Shown one piece after another: positions 1-8,608 of a DNA stretch of 64,000 bases; position 1 is the stretch's first letter, and every line of letters starts with the position of its first letter. A program made the position numbers and the translations under genes. The notes under the pieces are model-generated. The model saw only the letters and a list, made by a program, of their open reading frames with translations, did not search any database and had not been told where the DNA came from. Origin of the DNA: Maridesulfovibrio ferrireducens (GTDB lineage Bacteria > Desulfobacterota > Desulfovibrionia > Desulfovibrionales > Desulfovibrionaceae). The stretch lies in contig NZ_JAEINN010000006.1 of the NCBI RefSeq assembly GCF_016342405.1, positions 124,001-188,000 on the forward strand. Reading direction: 5' to 3'.

Positions 1-46
1 GAGTATTATTCGCCCCGGTGACAGAATTAAAGTTTACGTTCAGTAG
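1..46 (+). CDS. 3' end of an upstream gene, possibly LysM-ending (partial)
   Basis: The frame starting at base 2 reads through to a TAG at 44-46 and encodes a tail with the motif RPGDRIKVYV. That pattern resembles the last strand of a LysM peptidoglycan-binding repeat, as at the end of membrane-bound lytic transglycosylases. Only about 14 residues are visible, so the family is a guess. The terminator hairpin just downstream supports a plus-strand gene ending here. Confidence 0.35.
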   Translation, partial: SIIRPGDRIKVYVQ

Positions 47-68
47 GCTTTAATAATTTGTTTATAAA

Positions 69-106
69 GAAAGCCCGTTGCAGTTATTGCAACGGGCTTT
101 CTTTTT
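69..106. terminator. Bidirectional intrinsic terminator
   Basis: A perfect 14-bp stem (69-82 paired with 88-101) with a 5-nt loop is followed by TTTTT on the plus strand and a T-rich stretch on the minus strand. It lies between the convergent upstream gene end and the GGDEF gene end, so it can serve both. Confidence 0.85.
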
Positions 107-129
107 GAGTTTGAGATTATTTAAAGGTA

Positions 130-1086
130 TTAACAGACCTTATTTCTTCCAGACTGCTTTGCTTCATAAAGAGCTTTGTCGGCTCTATTTATGACGGAGT
201 CTATATCACGGTCATCATCGGTCAGTTCACTAACTCCTGCACTCACTGTGATAGAAATATTTCTACTTCCGCAGACAATATTCATTTTTTGAATACGTTC
301 ACGAATTCTGTTTGCTAACAGCTTCGCAGAAGTTAAATCTGTTTCAGGCAACGCAACGATGAACTCTTCTCCACCATATCTGCCGAAAAGATCGGTTGTT
401 CTTAATTGTGAGTTAACTTTTTTTGAAAATTCTTTCAAAACAGTGTCCCCAACTTGATGTCCATATTTATCATTTATTTTTTTAAACCAATCTAAATCAA
501 AGAAAATAAATGATAAGTGATGGTTATAGCGTTTTGATCTGTTTATCTCTATTTCGGCTTTTGTAAGAAAAGAGTATCTGTTGTCTATTTGAGTTAGTGC
601 ATCAATCTCAGAAATCCTTTTTAATTGGTAGTTGTTATCGATAATAGTTAATTCTCTTTCGATCAGATCTCTAAGTTTCTCAATTAATTTTTCATGGTTG
701 TCACTGTAGTTGTTTTCTTTTGAATCAAGAATGCAAATAGTTCCAAAGGGGTTTCCGTCTGGGTATCGTATGGGAAATCCTAGGTAAGAAATCATGTTCA
801 GCTTTACATCGGGATTGTTTTTCCACTTGTCATCTGTAAGAGCATTGGTCACTTTTAGTTTTTTATTACTTTTGATGACGGTTTCACAATATAAGCCAGA
901 GTTTTCCATTACTTCATTTTCGCCTACTTTATATGGATTGTCTGGTGTTTTGCTTGATACGAAAACTTCAAGCTTACCCTTATCAAGTTTCATGATTAAG
1001 CCCGCAGGAACGTTGATAATAGCTGCTAATAAATCGACAACATCTTGCCATTCTTGAATTAACAAATCGGCATCTATGTGTTCCAT
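130..1086 (-). CDS. GAF-GGDEF diguanylate cyclase
   Basis: This 318-residue soluble protein has an N-terminal GAF-like sensor (about residues 15-150) and a GGDEF domain (about 160-318). The active-site motif is GGEEF at 238-242, with the family's metal and fold motifs (FFDLDWFKKIND, YGH) upstream. The inhibitory site RxxD is intact (R229-D232, five residues before GGEEF), so product feedback by c-di-GMP is expected. It should condense two GTP into c-di-GMP under control of the GAF ligand. There is no signal peptide or membrane segment. A strong Shine-Dalgarno GAGGA sits before the ATG. It looks monocistronic. The catalytic call is firm; the GAF ligand is unknown. Confidence 0.92.
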   Translation of the reverse strand: MEHIDADLLIQEWQDVVDLLAAIINVPAGLIMKLDKGKLEVFVSSKTPDNPYKVGENEVMENSGLYCETVIKSNKKLKVTNALTDDKWKNNPDVKLNMISYLGFPIRYPDGNPFGTICILDSKENNYSDNHEKLIEKLRDLIERELTIIDNNYQLKRISEIDALTQIDNRYSFLTKAEIEINRSKRYNHHLSFIFFDLDWFKKINDKYGHQVGDTVLKEFSKKVNSQLRTTDLFGRYGGEEFIVALPETDLTSAKLLANRIRERIQKMNIVCGSRNISITVSAGVSELTDDDRDIDSVINRADKALYEAKQSGRNKVC

Positions 1087-1121
1087 ATTTATCCTCCTCT
1101 GGAGCAGTGTTCACTGATTCT

Positions 1122-1940
1122 TTACAGGTGCTTAAGTAAAAGCTTACGAGCTTCTAATTCATCTAAATCATGATTTGTCCATAATTTAAACTGAGCTAGG
1201 CCTTGATGTAAAAACATTTCAATTCCGCTGATAGTTTTACTGCCTTTTGCTTTCGCGTCTCTAAGGAAAATGGTTTCAAGCGGGTTGTAGACCAGATCAT
1301 AGACAATTGTTTTTTCGTCAATATGATCCATGATCATGGGGTTGATCTGCTGCTTGTCTCCAGACATGCCGAGTGATGTTGAATTTATGACCAGATCATA
1401 ATGTTCATTGCCTCTTTCGTCCCAATCGACACATGATATTTCAAATTCATCAGCCAGAGCATCGGCTTTTGATTTTGTTCTGTTTGTAATGAAGATCTTT
1501 TTAATTTTAAGACTCTTAAGTCCTACAATTGCCGCGCGAGCCGCCCCTCCTGCGCCAATGAGCAAAGCTCTTTCCACATGATCACAATGAGGGCGTAAGG
1601 GTTCTGAACAACCAGCTGTATCCGTATTGTCACCAATCAGTTTATTCTGTTTCCAGTAGAGAGTGTTCACAGCGCCAACTGACTTTGCGCGGGGAGTAAG
1701 TTTGTCAATGTAGTTCATTACAGACATCTTGTGGGGAATGGTCACGCTTGCACCTGAAATCGGCAGAGTTTTAAGAGCTGTCATGAAGTCACCGAGTTTC
1801 TCCGGCGTAGTGGGCCAAGCCATGTATGCGGCTTTAATGTTTTTTTGCGAAAATCCCCAATTATGCAGAAGAGGACTCATCGAGTGTCCTAGTGGAAACC
1901 CGATTATCCCGAAAAGTTTTTCTGGTCTGAAAACGTTCAT
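1122..1940 (-). CDS. aroE: Shikimate dehydrogenase
   Basis: AroE reduces 3-dehydroshikimate to shikimate with NADPH in aromatic amino acid synthesis. The protein is 272 residues, the normal family length. The substrate-binding motif GHSMSP (18-23), the catalytic lysine K71 in TIPHK, NTD at 105-107 and the dinucleotide motif GAGGAA (129-134) are all present. The ATG is preceded by TAGGAG. It follows the oxidoreductase operon but is separated from it by a strong terminator, so it is probably transcribed on its own. Confidence 0.96.
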   Translation of the reverse strand: MNVFRPEKLFGIIGFPLGHSMSPLLHNWGFSQKNIKAAYMAWPTTPEKLGDFMTALKTLPISGASVTIPHKMSVMNYIDKLTPRAKSVGAVNTLYWKQNKLIGDNTDTAGCSEPLRPHCDHVERALLIGAGGAARAAIVGLKSLKIKKIFITNRTKSKADALADEFEISCVDWDERGNEHYDLVINSTSLGMSGDKQQINPMIMDHIDEKTIVYDLVYNPLETIFLRDAKAKGSKTISGIEMFLHQGLAQFKLWTNHDLDELEARKLLLKHL

Positions 1941-1957
1941 TTTTGGCTCCTACGATT

Positions 1958-2005
1958 AAAAAAAGGCCCGGATAGAAGGGCATAAAGCCTTTCTATCCGG
2001 GCCTT
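1958..2005 (-). terminator. Terminator of the 2-oxoacid oxidoreductase operon
   Basis: A 15-bp GC-rich stem (1963-1977 with 1991-2005), extendable inward, is followed on the minus strand by a run of T residues (A-run at 1958-1964). It lies directly after the gamma-subunit stop codon and ahead of aroE. Confidence 0.88.
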
Positions 2006-2038
2006 GATAGCCATTACTGATTCTTTTGAATCTTTTGG

Positions 2039-2584
2039 TTAAGCAATAGCGTCAGCGCCTGCTTGCAGAGCTTCGGCATTTTTGGGGATAAGGTGAGTGT
2101 AGTGAGCGGAAATTACGTTTGGCAAACTGTCGATAACAGCCTTAATGTCCATAATTCCTGTTGCTTTGATGAAAGCGCCCAGAGCTACCATGTTTGCCAT
2201 GCGGGTATTGCCGATTTTGTCGGCGATATCGTTGGCAGGAACAAGGTATGATTTGATGCGGTCAGTATCAACCAGCTCTTTATCTATAAGAGAGGAATTG
2301 ACTATCTGAACTCCGCCGTCCATCAGAACCGGCTGGAATTTTTCCAGTGAAGGACGGTTCATCATAATCAGGCCGTGCGGGCTGCGGATGATTGGGGATC
2401 CAATTTCTTCTTCGGAAAGAACAACTGTACAGTTGGCCGTTCCGCCGCGCATTTCAGGGCCGTATACTGGGATGTAGGTTACATTGAGTCCGGCATTCAT
2501 GCCCGCATAGGCTAGCAGGTTGCCGATAAGCATGACGCCCTGTCCGCCGAATCCGGCAATAATGCTGTCAAGATACTTGCTCAT
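2039..2584 (-). CDS. 2-oxoacid:ferredoxin oxidoreductase, gamma subunit
   Basis: This 181-residue protein is the gamma subunit of the pyruvate/2-oxoacid ferredoxin oxidoreductase superfamily. The family hallmark GFGGQGV lies near residue 11, and YGPEMRGG around 41-48. It is the last gene of the delta-alpha-beta-gamma operon, 4 nt after the beta subunit. Gamma subunits bind coenzyme A in the complex that decarboxylates 2-oxoacids oxidatively to acyl-CoA, passing electrons to ferredoxin. The substrate (2-oxoisovalerate or 2-oxoglutarate type) cannot be fixed from sequence alone. Confidence 0.9.
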   Translation of the reverse strand: MSKYLDSIIAGFGGQGVMLIGNLLAYAGMNAGLNVTYIPVYGPEMRGGTANCTVVLSEEEIGSPIIRSPHGLIMMNRPSLEKFQPVLMDGGVQIVNSSLIDKELVDTDRIKSYLVPANDIADKIGNTRMANMVALGAFIKATGIMDIKAVIDSLPNVISAHYTHLIPKNAEALQAGADAIA

Positions 2585-2588
2585 CTGG

Positions 2589-3353
2589 CTAGTCCTCCGC
2601 TTCCACTGTTAAATCTTTAAACACACCCAGAGGGAAGTAAGGAATCAACTCTTCTTCGATTCTTTCATTCGCCTTGATCGGGGTCATTCTCCAGTTGGTC
2701 GGGCAGGTTGCCAAAAGCTCAATGAATCCGAATCCGAGTTCTTTCTGCTGAACTTCAAAAGCTTTTTTCATAGCTTTTTTAGCTTTGCGGATATTTTTAA
2801 CATTGTTCACAGCCACACGAGCTGAGAAAGCGGTTCCGCCGAGCTGGCTGATAATTTCAGCCATACGGATAGGCATGCCTTCTTTTGCAGCATTACGTCC
2901 GGCAGGTGAGGTTGTGGTCTTTTGCCCAATCATTGTGGTCGGGGCCATCTGGCCACCTGTCATTCCGTAAACAGTGTTGTTTACGAAGATGATGGAGATG
3001 TTTTCACCACGGTTTGCACAGTGCATAATTTCAGCCATACCGATTGATGCAAGGTCGCCGTCTCCCTGGTAGGAAAGAACGAACTTGTCGGCACGTGCTC
3101 TTTTTACACCTGTTGCAACAGCAGGAGCGCGACCGTGAGGAGCTTCCACGCTGTCGACGTGAAGGTAGTTGTAGAGAAAAACAGAACAGCCGATGGAAGT
3201 TACGAGAAGTGTGTTCTCGGTAAGGTCCATTTCGCTGAGCAGTTCTCCAGCTAGTCTTTGAACTACACCGTGCTGGCAGCCCGGACAGTAGTGAGTCGGC
3301 ACATCTACAAGAGCATCAGCTCTGTCGAATGCTATAATTTCTTGTTCGCTCAT
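2589..3353 (-). CDS. 2-oxoacid:ferredoxin oxidoreductase, beta (TPP-binding) subunit
   Basis: This 254-residue subunit holds the thiamine diphosphate site: YCPGCQHG near residue 22, and the GDGDLASIG...NN motif (about 96-127) that binds Mg-TPP. NNTVYGMTGGQ is the usual beta-subunit signature. It is encoded 2 nt after the alpha subunit and 4 nt before gamma, so translation is probably coupled. There are fewer cysteines than in pyruvate synthase beta subunits, so clusters are supplied mainly by the delta subunit. This favours a VOR/KOR-type enzyme. Confidence 0.92.
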   Translation of the reverse strand: MSEQEIIAFDRADALVDVPTHYCPGCQHGVVQRLAGELLSEMDLTENTLLVTSIGCSVFLYNYLHVDSVEAPHGRAPAVATGVKRARADKFVLSYQGDGDLASIGMAEIMHCANRGENISIIFVNNTVYGMTGGQMAPTTMIGQKTTTSPAGRNAAKEGMPIRMAEIISQLGGTAFSARVAVNNVKNIRKAKKAMKKAFEVQQKELGFGFIELLATCPTNWRMTPIKANERIEEELIPYFPLGVFKDLTVEAED

Positions 3354-3355
3354 AT

Positions 3356-4423
3356 CTATTTACCTCCAAGACTTTTAAGGATCGGTCCTTCGAAGTCATC
3401 GGGAGTGGGGAGGTTGCCCGGTAGGAAGCCGAAGAAGTCTGAATCCGTGATTGTGCGGATTGAAAGACGGACATCTTCAACCATCTGTCCAAGGTTATGT
3501 TCTATTGTAAGGAACTTCTTACCTTGCTCAGCAAGTTTTTTGAGATCGCCGGAAGGGAACGGGTAGAGTGTGATCGGTCTGAAAAGGCCGACTTTGTGTC
3601 CTTCGTTCCTGAGTTTTTTGATTGTGCTTTTTACAATTCTGCCGATAGATCCGTAGGCTACGACAACAAGTTCAGCATCATCAATCTGATATTCTTCCTG
3701 CTGAGTGTATGAAGCCATGTCTGTATACTTGTCCTGCAACATCTGATTGTGAGCAGCTAAAGAGCCTTCACTGAGGAACAGGGATTTAAGTATACGGCCT
3801 TCGCGGCCTTTGGCTCCGCACATGCGCCAGTCGTGGCCTTCTTTTTCGTCTTTTTCGTCTGGAGTCCATGTGATGACAGGCTCTTTCATTTGTCCGAGAA
3901 TGGCATCACCGAGAATCATGACGGGGTTGCGATATTTAAAAGCAAGGTCAAACGCCTTGATTGTCAGGTCATATGCTTCCTGACATGTGCCGGGAGCGAG
4001 GACTAGTAATCTGTAGTCACCGTGACCGCCGCCTTTTACAGACTGAAAATAGTCGCCCTGACTAGGTCCGATGTCGCCAAGACCCGGTCCACCGCGGTTC
4101 ATGTTGACAATGACTGTAGGCAGCTGACTTCCTGCGAGGTAAGATATTGCTTCCTGTTTTAGTGATATGCCGGGGCTTGATGATGAGCTCATGCTTCTAA
4201 CACCGCATGCAGCCGCTCCGATGAGCATATTTGCCGCCGCAATTTCACTTTCCGCCTGCACAAATTCACCGCCGACTGCGGGAAGTGCTGCTGACATATA
4301 TTCAGGGATGTCATTCTGCGGTGTGATGGGGTAGCCGAAGTAGCATTTGAGGCCGGCTGCGATCGCGCCGCGTGCAATAGCCTCATTGCCTTTGATAAAA
4401 AGTTTTTCGCCGTTATTAGCCAT
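3356..4423 (-). CDS. 2-oxoacid:ferredoxin oxidoreductase, alpha subunit (VorB/KorA type)
   Basis: This 355-residue alpha subunit contains the TPP pyrimidine-binding domain (about 15-200, with GYPITPQ at 30-36 and the EISxxxSSSPG-like stretch around 78-85) and the transketolase C-terminal domain (about 245-345). It starts 1 nt after the ferredoxin delta stop codon, with AGGAG inside the end of that gene. Four-gene sets of this order (delta first) are annotated as 3-methyl-2-oxobutanoate or 2-oxoglutarate ferredoxin oxidoreductases in sulfate reducers. The exact substrate is inferred, not proven. Confidence 0.9.
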   Translation of the reverse strand: MANNGEKLFIKGNEAIARGAIAAGLKCYFGYPITPQNDIPEYMSAALPAVGGEFVQAESEIAAANMLIGAAACGVRSMSSSSSPGISLKQEAISYLAGSQLPTVIVNMNRGGPGLGDIGPSQGDYFQSVKGGGHGDYRLLVLAPGTCQEAYDLTIKAFDLAFKYRNPVMILGDAILGQMKEPVITWTPDEKDEKEGHDWRMCGAKGREGRILKSLFLSEGSLAAHNQMLQDKYTDMASYTQQEEYQIDDAELVVVAYGSIGRIVKSTIKKLRNEGHKVGLFRPITLYPFPSGDLKKLAEQGKKFLTIEHNLGQMVEDVRLSIRTITDSDFFGFLPGNLPTPDDFEGPILKSLGGK

Positions 4424-4424
4424 C

Positions 4425-4658
4425 TTATTCTGCTCCTTTGGCTTTCGGGGTCCTGTAGACGCGGATAGCCACGTCCGGACATATAAGTGCGCAAGACGTA
4501 CAGCCTGTGCATTTATCCATGTCTTCAGCCGGAACTTCGGCCACTTTGTAGCCGTGCTGATTGAAACGGTCGGATTGCCTTATAATTTCCTTTGGACAGA
4601 CAACTGTGCAGAGCAGGCAACCCTTGCACCGTTCTTCCAAAAATTCAACTCGGGACAT
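4425..4658 (-). CDS. 2-oxoacid:ferredoxin oxidoreductase, delta (2x[4Fe-4S]) subunit
   Basis: This 77-residue bacterial ferredoxin-like protein has two complete cluster motifs: CKGCLLCTVVCP near the N-terminus and CTGCTSCALICP about 30 residues later. It carries electrons from the TPP site of the complex to ferredoxin. It is the first gene of the operon, and its stop lies 1 nt from the alpha-subunit start. Confidence 0.92.
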   Translation of the reverse strand: MSRVEFLEERCKGCLLCTVVCPKEIIRQSDRFNQHGYKVAEVPAEDMDKCTGCTSCALICPDVAIRVYRTPKAKGAE

Positions 4659-4680
4659 CCTAAACTCCTGTTACCGTGAC

Positions 4681-4705
4681 AGAAAAGCCCGTAATTAAAC
4701 GGGCC
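4681..4705 (-). terminator. Short hairpin between queA and the oxidoreductase operon
   Basis: A 6-bp GC-rich stem (4687-4692 with 4699-4704, loop AATTAA) is followed on the minus strand by TTTTCT. It is either a modest terminator for queA or a leader hairpin of the oxidoreductase operon. Its closeness to the delta-subunit start leaves both readings open. Confidence 0.45.
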
Positions 4706-4824
4706 AAGGACCATTACGGTCATTAATAATTTTAGAACAGTCTGCATTAGAGGCCGACTATTTCATAAGTAGCGTATAACGATTTACTGTTAGGTGCAAA
4801 TTTTGGGATTGTACGTGGTTTAAA

Positions 4825-5910
4825 TTATCTGATGTACATTGAATCACCATAAGAAAAGAATCTGAATTCGTTTTCTATGGCTTTTTGATATCCATTCAAA
4901 ACGTGATTCCTACCAGCCAGAGCGGAAATCATAATTACAAGTGATGATTCTGGCAAATGAAAATTAGTCAACATGCGGTCTACAACCTTAAATTCATAGC
5001 CGGGATAGATGAAAATATTAGTTTCACCCTTGAATGCGCATATCTTTCCGGTTTGTTGAAAAGCTCCTTCAAGCGTTCGGGCCGAAGTTGTCCCTACGGC
5101 AATAACAGCCCGTCCTTCGTCTTTAGCTTTTTGGATTGCGCGGGCTGTTTCTTCCGGAATTTCAATATATTCGCTGTGCATTTCATGATCGCGAATGTCG
5201 GTAGTTCTGACCGGGCTGAAAGTTCCGTACCCTACATATAAAGTGACTTCGACCCGCTCGATATTTTTCTCGCGCAGTCTTTCTTCAATTTCTTTTGAAA
5301 AATGAAGTCCGGCTGTCGGCGCTGCCACCGATCCGGCTTTATCATCACAGGCGTAGAGAGTCTGATATCTTTCATTATCAGTTTCATTAGCAACGCGCCT
5401 GATATATGGTGGAAGGGGAATTTTGCCGCAGGTTTCAAAAATTTCTTTTAAGCTTCCCTGCCATTCAAGCTCAACATCAGACAGCCCGAATTGGCCTTTG
5501 CCTAAAACCGTAAGTTTCATGTCACAGTCGAATTTAACTTCGCTGCCGATTTTTGTCGGTTTTGAGGAACGCAGTAATCCTTTGACAACAGCTTTATAAC
5601 CTTGCGGGGTTGCAGTTGGCACAATTAAGGGAACCGGGGAGAGGAGTAAAAATTCAACTCTTCCGCCCGAAGGCTTTTTACCGAAAATTCTGGCAGGTAT
5701 AACTTTTGAGTTATTTGCAACCAGAAGCGCTCCTTCAGGTAAAAGGTCAGGAACGTCGGTGAATGATTTGATTTCAGTTTCACCTGAAGTTCTGTCCAGA
5801 ACCATCAGTTTTGAATCGTGTCTTTTTTCGGCAGGGCACTGTGCAATGCGTTCTTCCGGTAATTCAAAGTTGTAGCTTTCTAAATTTAAATCTTTTGGGA
5901 TTGTCTTCAT
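4825..5910 (-). CDS. queA: S-adenosylmethionine:tRNA ribosyltransferase-isomerase
   Basis: QueA transfers and isomerises the ribose of SAM onto preQ1 at tRNA position 34, giving epoxyqueuosine. At 361 residues the protein has full family length. The N-terminal motif YNFELPEERIAQ, the central PTAGLHF near residue 200, VGYGTFSPV, and the C-terminal NFHLPESSL are the family signatures. It is divergent from the MerR-like gene. No strong Shine-Dalgarno precedes the ATG. It is an orphan here, without other queuosine genes. Confidence 0.96.
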   Translation of the reverse strand: MKTIPKDLNLESYNFELPEERIAQCPAEKRHDSKLMVLDRTSGETEIKSFTDVPDLLPEGALLVANNSKVIPARIFGKKPSGGRVEFLLLSPVPLIVPTATPQGYKAVVKGLLRSSKPTKIGSEVKFDCDMKLTVLGKGQFGLSDVELEWQGSLKEIFETCGKIPLPPYIRRVANETDNERYQTLYACDDKAGSVAAPTAGLHFSKEIEERLREKNIERVEVTLYVGYGTFSPVRTTDIRDHEMHSEYIEIPEETARAIQKAKDEGRAVIAVGTTSARTLEGAFQQTGKICAFKGETNIFIYPGYEFKVVDRMLTNFHLPESSLVIMISALAGRNHVLNGYQKAIENEFRFFSYGDSMYIR

Positions 5911-6055
5911 TTTTTCAGTTTTCTTTATTGATGATAATCTGGTAAGAATCTTTCCAACAAGCAGATAGACTCTTTTAGGACTTCGTTTAATGCTTGATTG
6001 CTGTTCAATTAGGTTGTTTCATTCTCACGTTGATCACGAACTTACGGATTATACT

Positions 6056-6733
6056 ATGAAATGGTTATCAGTCGCGGAAATATCCAAGATTACTATGATT
6101 CCTGCTCCTACCGCCAGGCGTTACGCCTCGCTGTTTAAGGAGTACCTTTCTTGCAGAAAAATGGGCAGGGTAACAAAATACCCGGAATCTGCCGTTGAAA
6201 TTTTTAAACGTATTGTTTCCCTTTATAATGATGGTATGGTGACCACCGAGATAGAGGAAATACTTCGTTCTGAATTCCCTCGTACAATCGAGATCAGCTC
6301 AACCGAAAGGTCCGTCGCCTCTCAGCCTTCTATGAATATTCAGGCAGAGCTGAGCGGAGCTTTTGCTGACATGATGGCGAACATGACAAAATCACTTGAA
6401 ATGGTTGCTAATCAGAAGTCCATCATTGATGAACAGCGTGAAGATATTTATAAGCTCAAAAAAGCTTTTGTTCTTCTTGCTCGCAGTCAGAAAAAAATCA
6501 AGGCTCTTCCTCAGCTTGACATCAGTTCAATTACTGAGGGATACGACGAAAGAACGTGCGCTCTTGAGCAGAAGGATGTTGAATTAGAAGAAGTCACTTC
6601 TGAATTGTCTCAAGAAAACAGTAACTTGCGAAATAAAATTGAAGTTATGGAAGCTGAACTTGTCAGGCTTCGCCGTGATCGTAGAGAGATGGAAAATTAT
6701 TTCCTGGATAAAATCAAACGTCTTAAACCTTAG
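6056..6733 (+). CDS. MerR-like HTH protein with C-terminal coiled coil
   Basis: From the ATG at 6056 this is a 226-residue protein beginning MKWLSVAEIS. Residues 1-70 look like a MerR-type winged helix: SVAEISKITMIPAPTARRY as the HTH, then YPESAVEIFKRI. Residues about 90-120 are a linker and 150-226 are strongly coiled coil (ELEEVTSELSQENSNLRNK). An in-frame ATG at 5990 gives 22 more residues, but these do not resemble the fold and lack a ribosome site. MerR proteins with long coils bind DNA as dimers; the target is unknown. It faces away from queA, so the 145-nt gap must hold divergent promoters. Confidence 0.7.
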   Translation: MKWLSVAEISKITMIPAPTARRYASLFKEYLSCRKMGRVTKYPESAVEIFKRIVSLYNDGMVTTEIEEILRSEFPRTIEISSTERSVASQPSMNIQAELSGAFADMMANMTKSLEMVANQKSIIDEQREDIYKLKKAFVLLARSQKKIKALPQLDISSITEGYDERTCALEQKDVELEEVTSELSQENSNLRNKIEVMEAELVRLRRDRREMENYFLDKIKRLKP

Positions 6734-6905
6734 ATCCGGTTGATGGCAATTGATTTTTCATCTTTGAGTCTGTAGAAAAAGTCTAGAAGATATTCTGCTT
6801 ATGACTTATATAAAGCTTAATTTCCTTGATTGGCATCTTTTAAAGCTCTCTATTTGAGTGTAATTATTACAACTTAATTTGGTTTTTAATACCGGAGGAA
6901 CAAAT

Positions 6906-7397
6906 ATGCGTAATGTTATCAGATTATTAGTTGTTTCAATGTTGGTTATGCAGCTTTTAGGTTGTGTCAGCGGGAAAAAAACTAGCCCGGAAGAACCCGC
7001 TGTTGCGGCAGTCGGTGCAACTGAAAGCTATGAAGAATTTGTACCTTATACCGAATTTGATGATATAGCCGTTCCAAACGAACTCAGCCGTGTGCCTGAA
7101 AGAACCTTTATATATGAAAATAAAGAATTCAAAACCGGCATGATCGTAATGAAAGGCCGTGTTGAAAATCAATCACTGATCGATTTTTTCGTGAATCAGA
7201 TGGCAAAAGACAACTGGACAAAAGAAAGCTCTATAATTTCCAGCATGTCCACCATTGTCTTTAAGAAGCCTTACAAAAGTTGCATGATTCGTATCACTGA
7301 CGGTTCATACAACACCGAAGTTGAAATTTATGCTGTAGAACTTAAAGCTGAATCTCTTCGCGATAGTGGCGGGGTTCACGAGCAGAATATAAAATAA
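6906..7397 (+). CDS. Conserved lipoprotein of unknown function
   Basis: GGAGGA followed by ATG at 6906 sets the start; the longer frame from 6879 ignores this site. The protein is 163 residues with a lipobox LLGC near residue 18, so it is a lipidated envelope protein. After a short linker, residues about 50-150 form a compact alpha/beta domain with no motif I can name. Its stop codon shares one base with the coaBC start (TAATG), so it is translated with coaBC, although no functional link is obvious. Confidence 0.8.
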   Translation: MRNVIRLLVVSMLVMQLLGCVSGKKTSPEEPAVAAVGATESYEEFVPYTEFDDIAVPNELSRVPERTFIYENKEFKTGMIVMKGRVENQSLIDFFVNQMAKDNWTKESSIISSMSTIVFKKPYKSCMIRITDGSYNTEVEIYAVELKAESLRDSGGVHEQNIK

Positions 7398-8608
7398 TGA
7401 ATGAACATCTTAATTTTGACTGTTTTCTAGGAAAACGGATTCACCTCGGGGTTTGCGGAAGCGTTGCAGCCTATAAGTCTTTGGATCTTTTGCGAATGTA
7501 TCGCAAGGCCGGGATAGAAGTCAGCGCCACCTTAACTTCAGGTGCACAGGAATTTATTAAGGGCCTCAGTTTTGAGGCCCTTGGTGCTTTTAAAGTTTGG
7601 GATTCGATGTTTCCAGCCGGAGATGAGATTTTCGGACATCTTGAACCCGGTCAGGCTGCTGATGCCTTAGTTGTCGCTCCTGCCACAGCCTCCACCCTTG
7701 CCCGCATGGCTTACGGTTTGGCGGATGATATGCTTTCCTGTCAGGTTCTTGCTTTTCCCGGACCGAAGCTTGTTGCTCCGGCTATGAATCCGGCCATGTG
7801 GAATGCTTCTGCGACTCGCGACAATTGTGCTTTGCTTGCTAAGCGCGGAGTTGAGTTTATAGGTCCTGATTGCGGCGATGTTGCTTGCGGTGATCACGGA
7901 AGCGGGCGGCTTGCTACTCTGGAATCAATCTTCGTGCATTCTCTCAGGGCTGTTTCACCCGATGATATGAGTGGTAAACATGTACTGATTACTCTGGGGC
8001 CTACACGTGAAAAATGGGATGCGGTCCGTTTTTGGTCTAATCCTTCCTCGGGGTTGATGGGCGCTTGTATCGCGATGGCGGCATGGCTCAGGGGAGCTAA
8101 AGTTACTGTTGTCTCCGGTCCGGTTAACTGGTGGTTTCCTGCCGATGTTAACGTAATCAAGGTCGACAGTGCGCGTCAGATGTTCGAAGCCGCCACTGAC
8201 GTATGGCCCGAGTGTACAACTGGTTGCCTTACTGCCGCAGTAGCAGATTTTAGGCCTGTTCCTCATGGTGAAAGCAAATTTAAAAAAGCTGGTCAGGATT
8301 CGCTCAGCGTTAATTTTGAATCCAACTCTGATATATTAAAGACTCTTGGAGCTACGAAGCGTGATGATCAGGAACTTATCGGTTTTGCTGCTGAAACTTC
8401 TGACATTGAAAAGGCTGCTGCCGGAAAGCTTAAGGCTAAAAATTTGGACATGATAATTGCCAACCTCATAAATATGCCGGGAGCGGGATTTGAGTCTTTC
8501 ACAAATTCTGTTTATGTCTTAGACAAGTCTGGCCGGGCCGAAGAATGGCCTAATCTTCCAAAAACAGAAATAGCGTGGCGAATATGGGATCTCCTTCTGC
8601 AGAATTAA
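7397..8608 (+). CDS. coaBC: Phosphopantothenoylcysteine decarboxylase / phosphopantothenate-cysteine ligase
   Basis: This bifunctional coenzyme A enzyme joins cysteine to 4'-phosphopantothenate (CTP-dependent CoaB) and decarboxylates the product (FMN-dependent CoaC). It has 403 residues. The CoaC half (about 12-190) shows GVCGSVAAYKS, the flavin motif APATASTLARMA and the substrate-clamp PAMNPAMW. The CoaB half (about 195-400) has ITLGPTREKWD, AAVADFRP and KLKAKNLDMIIAN. The usual SSGKMG element reads SSGLMG here, a small deviation. It overlaps the preceding lipoprotein by 1 nt and the next gene by about 30 nt. Confidence 0.95.
   Translation: MNEHLNFDCFLGKRIHLGVCGSVAAYKSLDLLRMYRKAGIEVSATLTSGAQEFIKGLSFEALGAFKVWDSMFPAGDEIFGHLEPGQAADALVVAPATASTLARMAYGLADDMLSCQVLAFPGPKLVAPAMNPAMWNASATRDNCALLAKRGVEFIGPDCGDVACGDHGSGRLATLESIFVHSLRAVSPDDMSGKHVLITLGPTREKWDAVRFWSNPSSGLMGACIAMAAWLRGAKVTVVSGPVNWWFPADVNVIKVDSARQMFEAATDVWPECTTGCLTAAVADFRPVPHGESKFKKAGQDSLSVNFESNSDILKTLGATKRDDQELIGFAAETSDIEKAAAGKLKAKNLDMIIANLINMPGAGFESFTNSVYVLDKSGRAEEWPNLPKTEIAWRIWDLLLQN

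Noticed and set aside
136-150. N-terminal residues of the GGDEF protein read on the plus strand as a small hydrophobic frame (794-1057)
   Set aside because: It is the antisense shadow of the GAF region and has no ribosome site.
5990-6055. Upstream start of the MerR-like protein at 5990
   Set aside because: The added residues are not fold-like and neither start has a strong ribosome site; the 6056 start begins exactly at the HTH domain.
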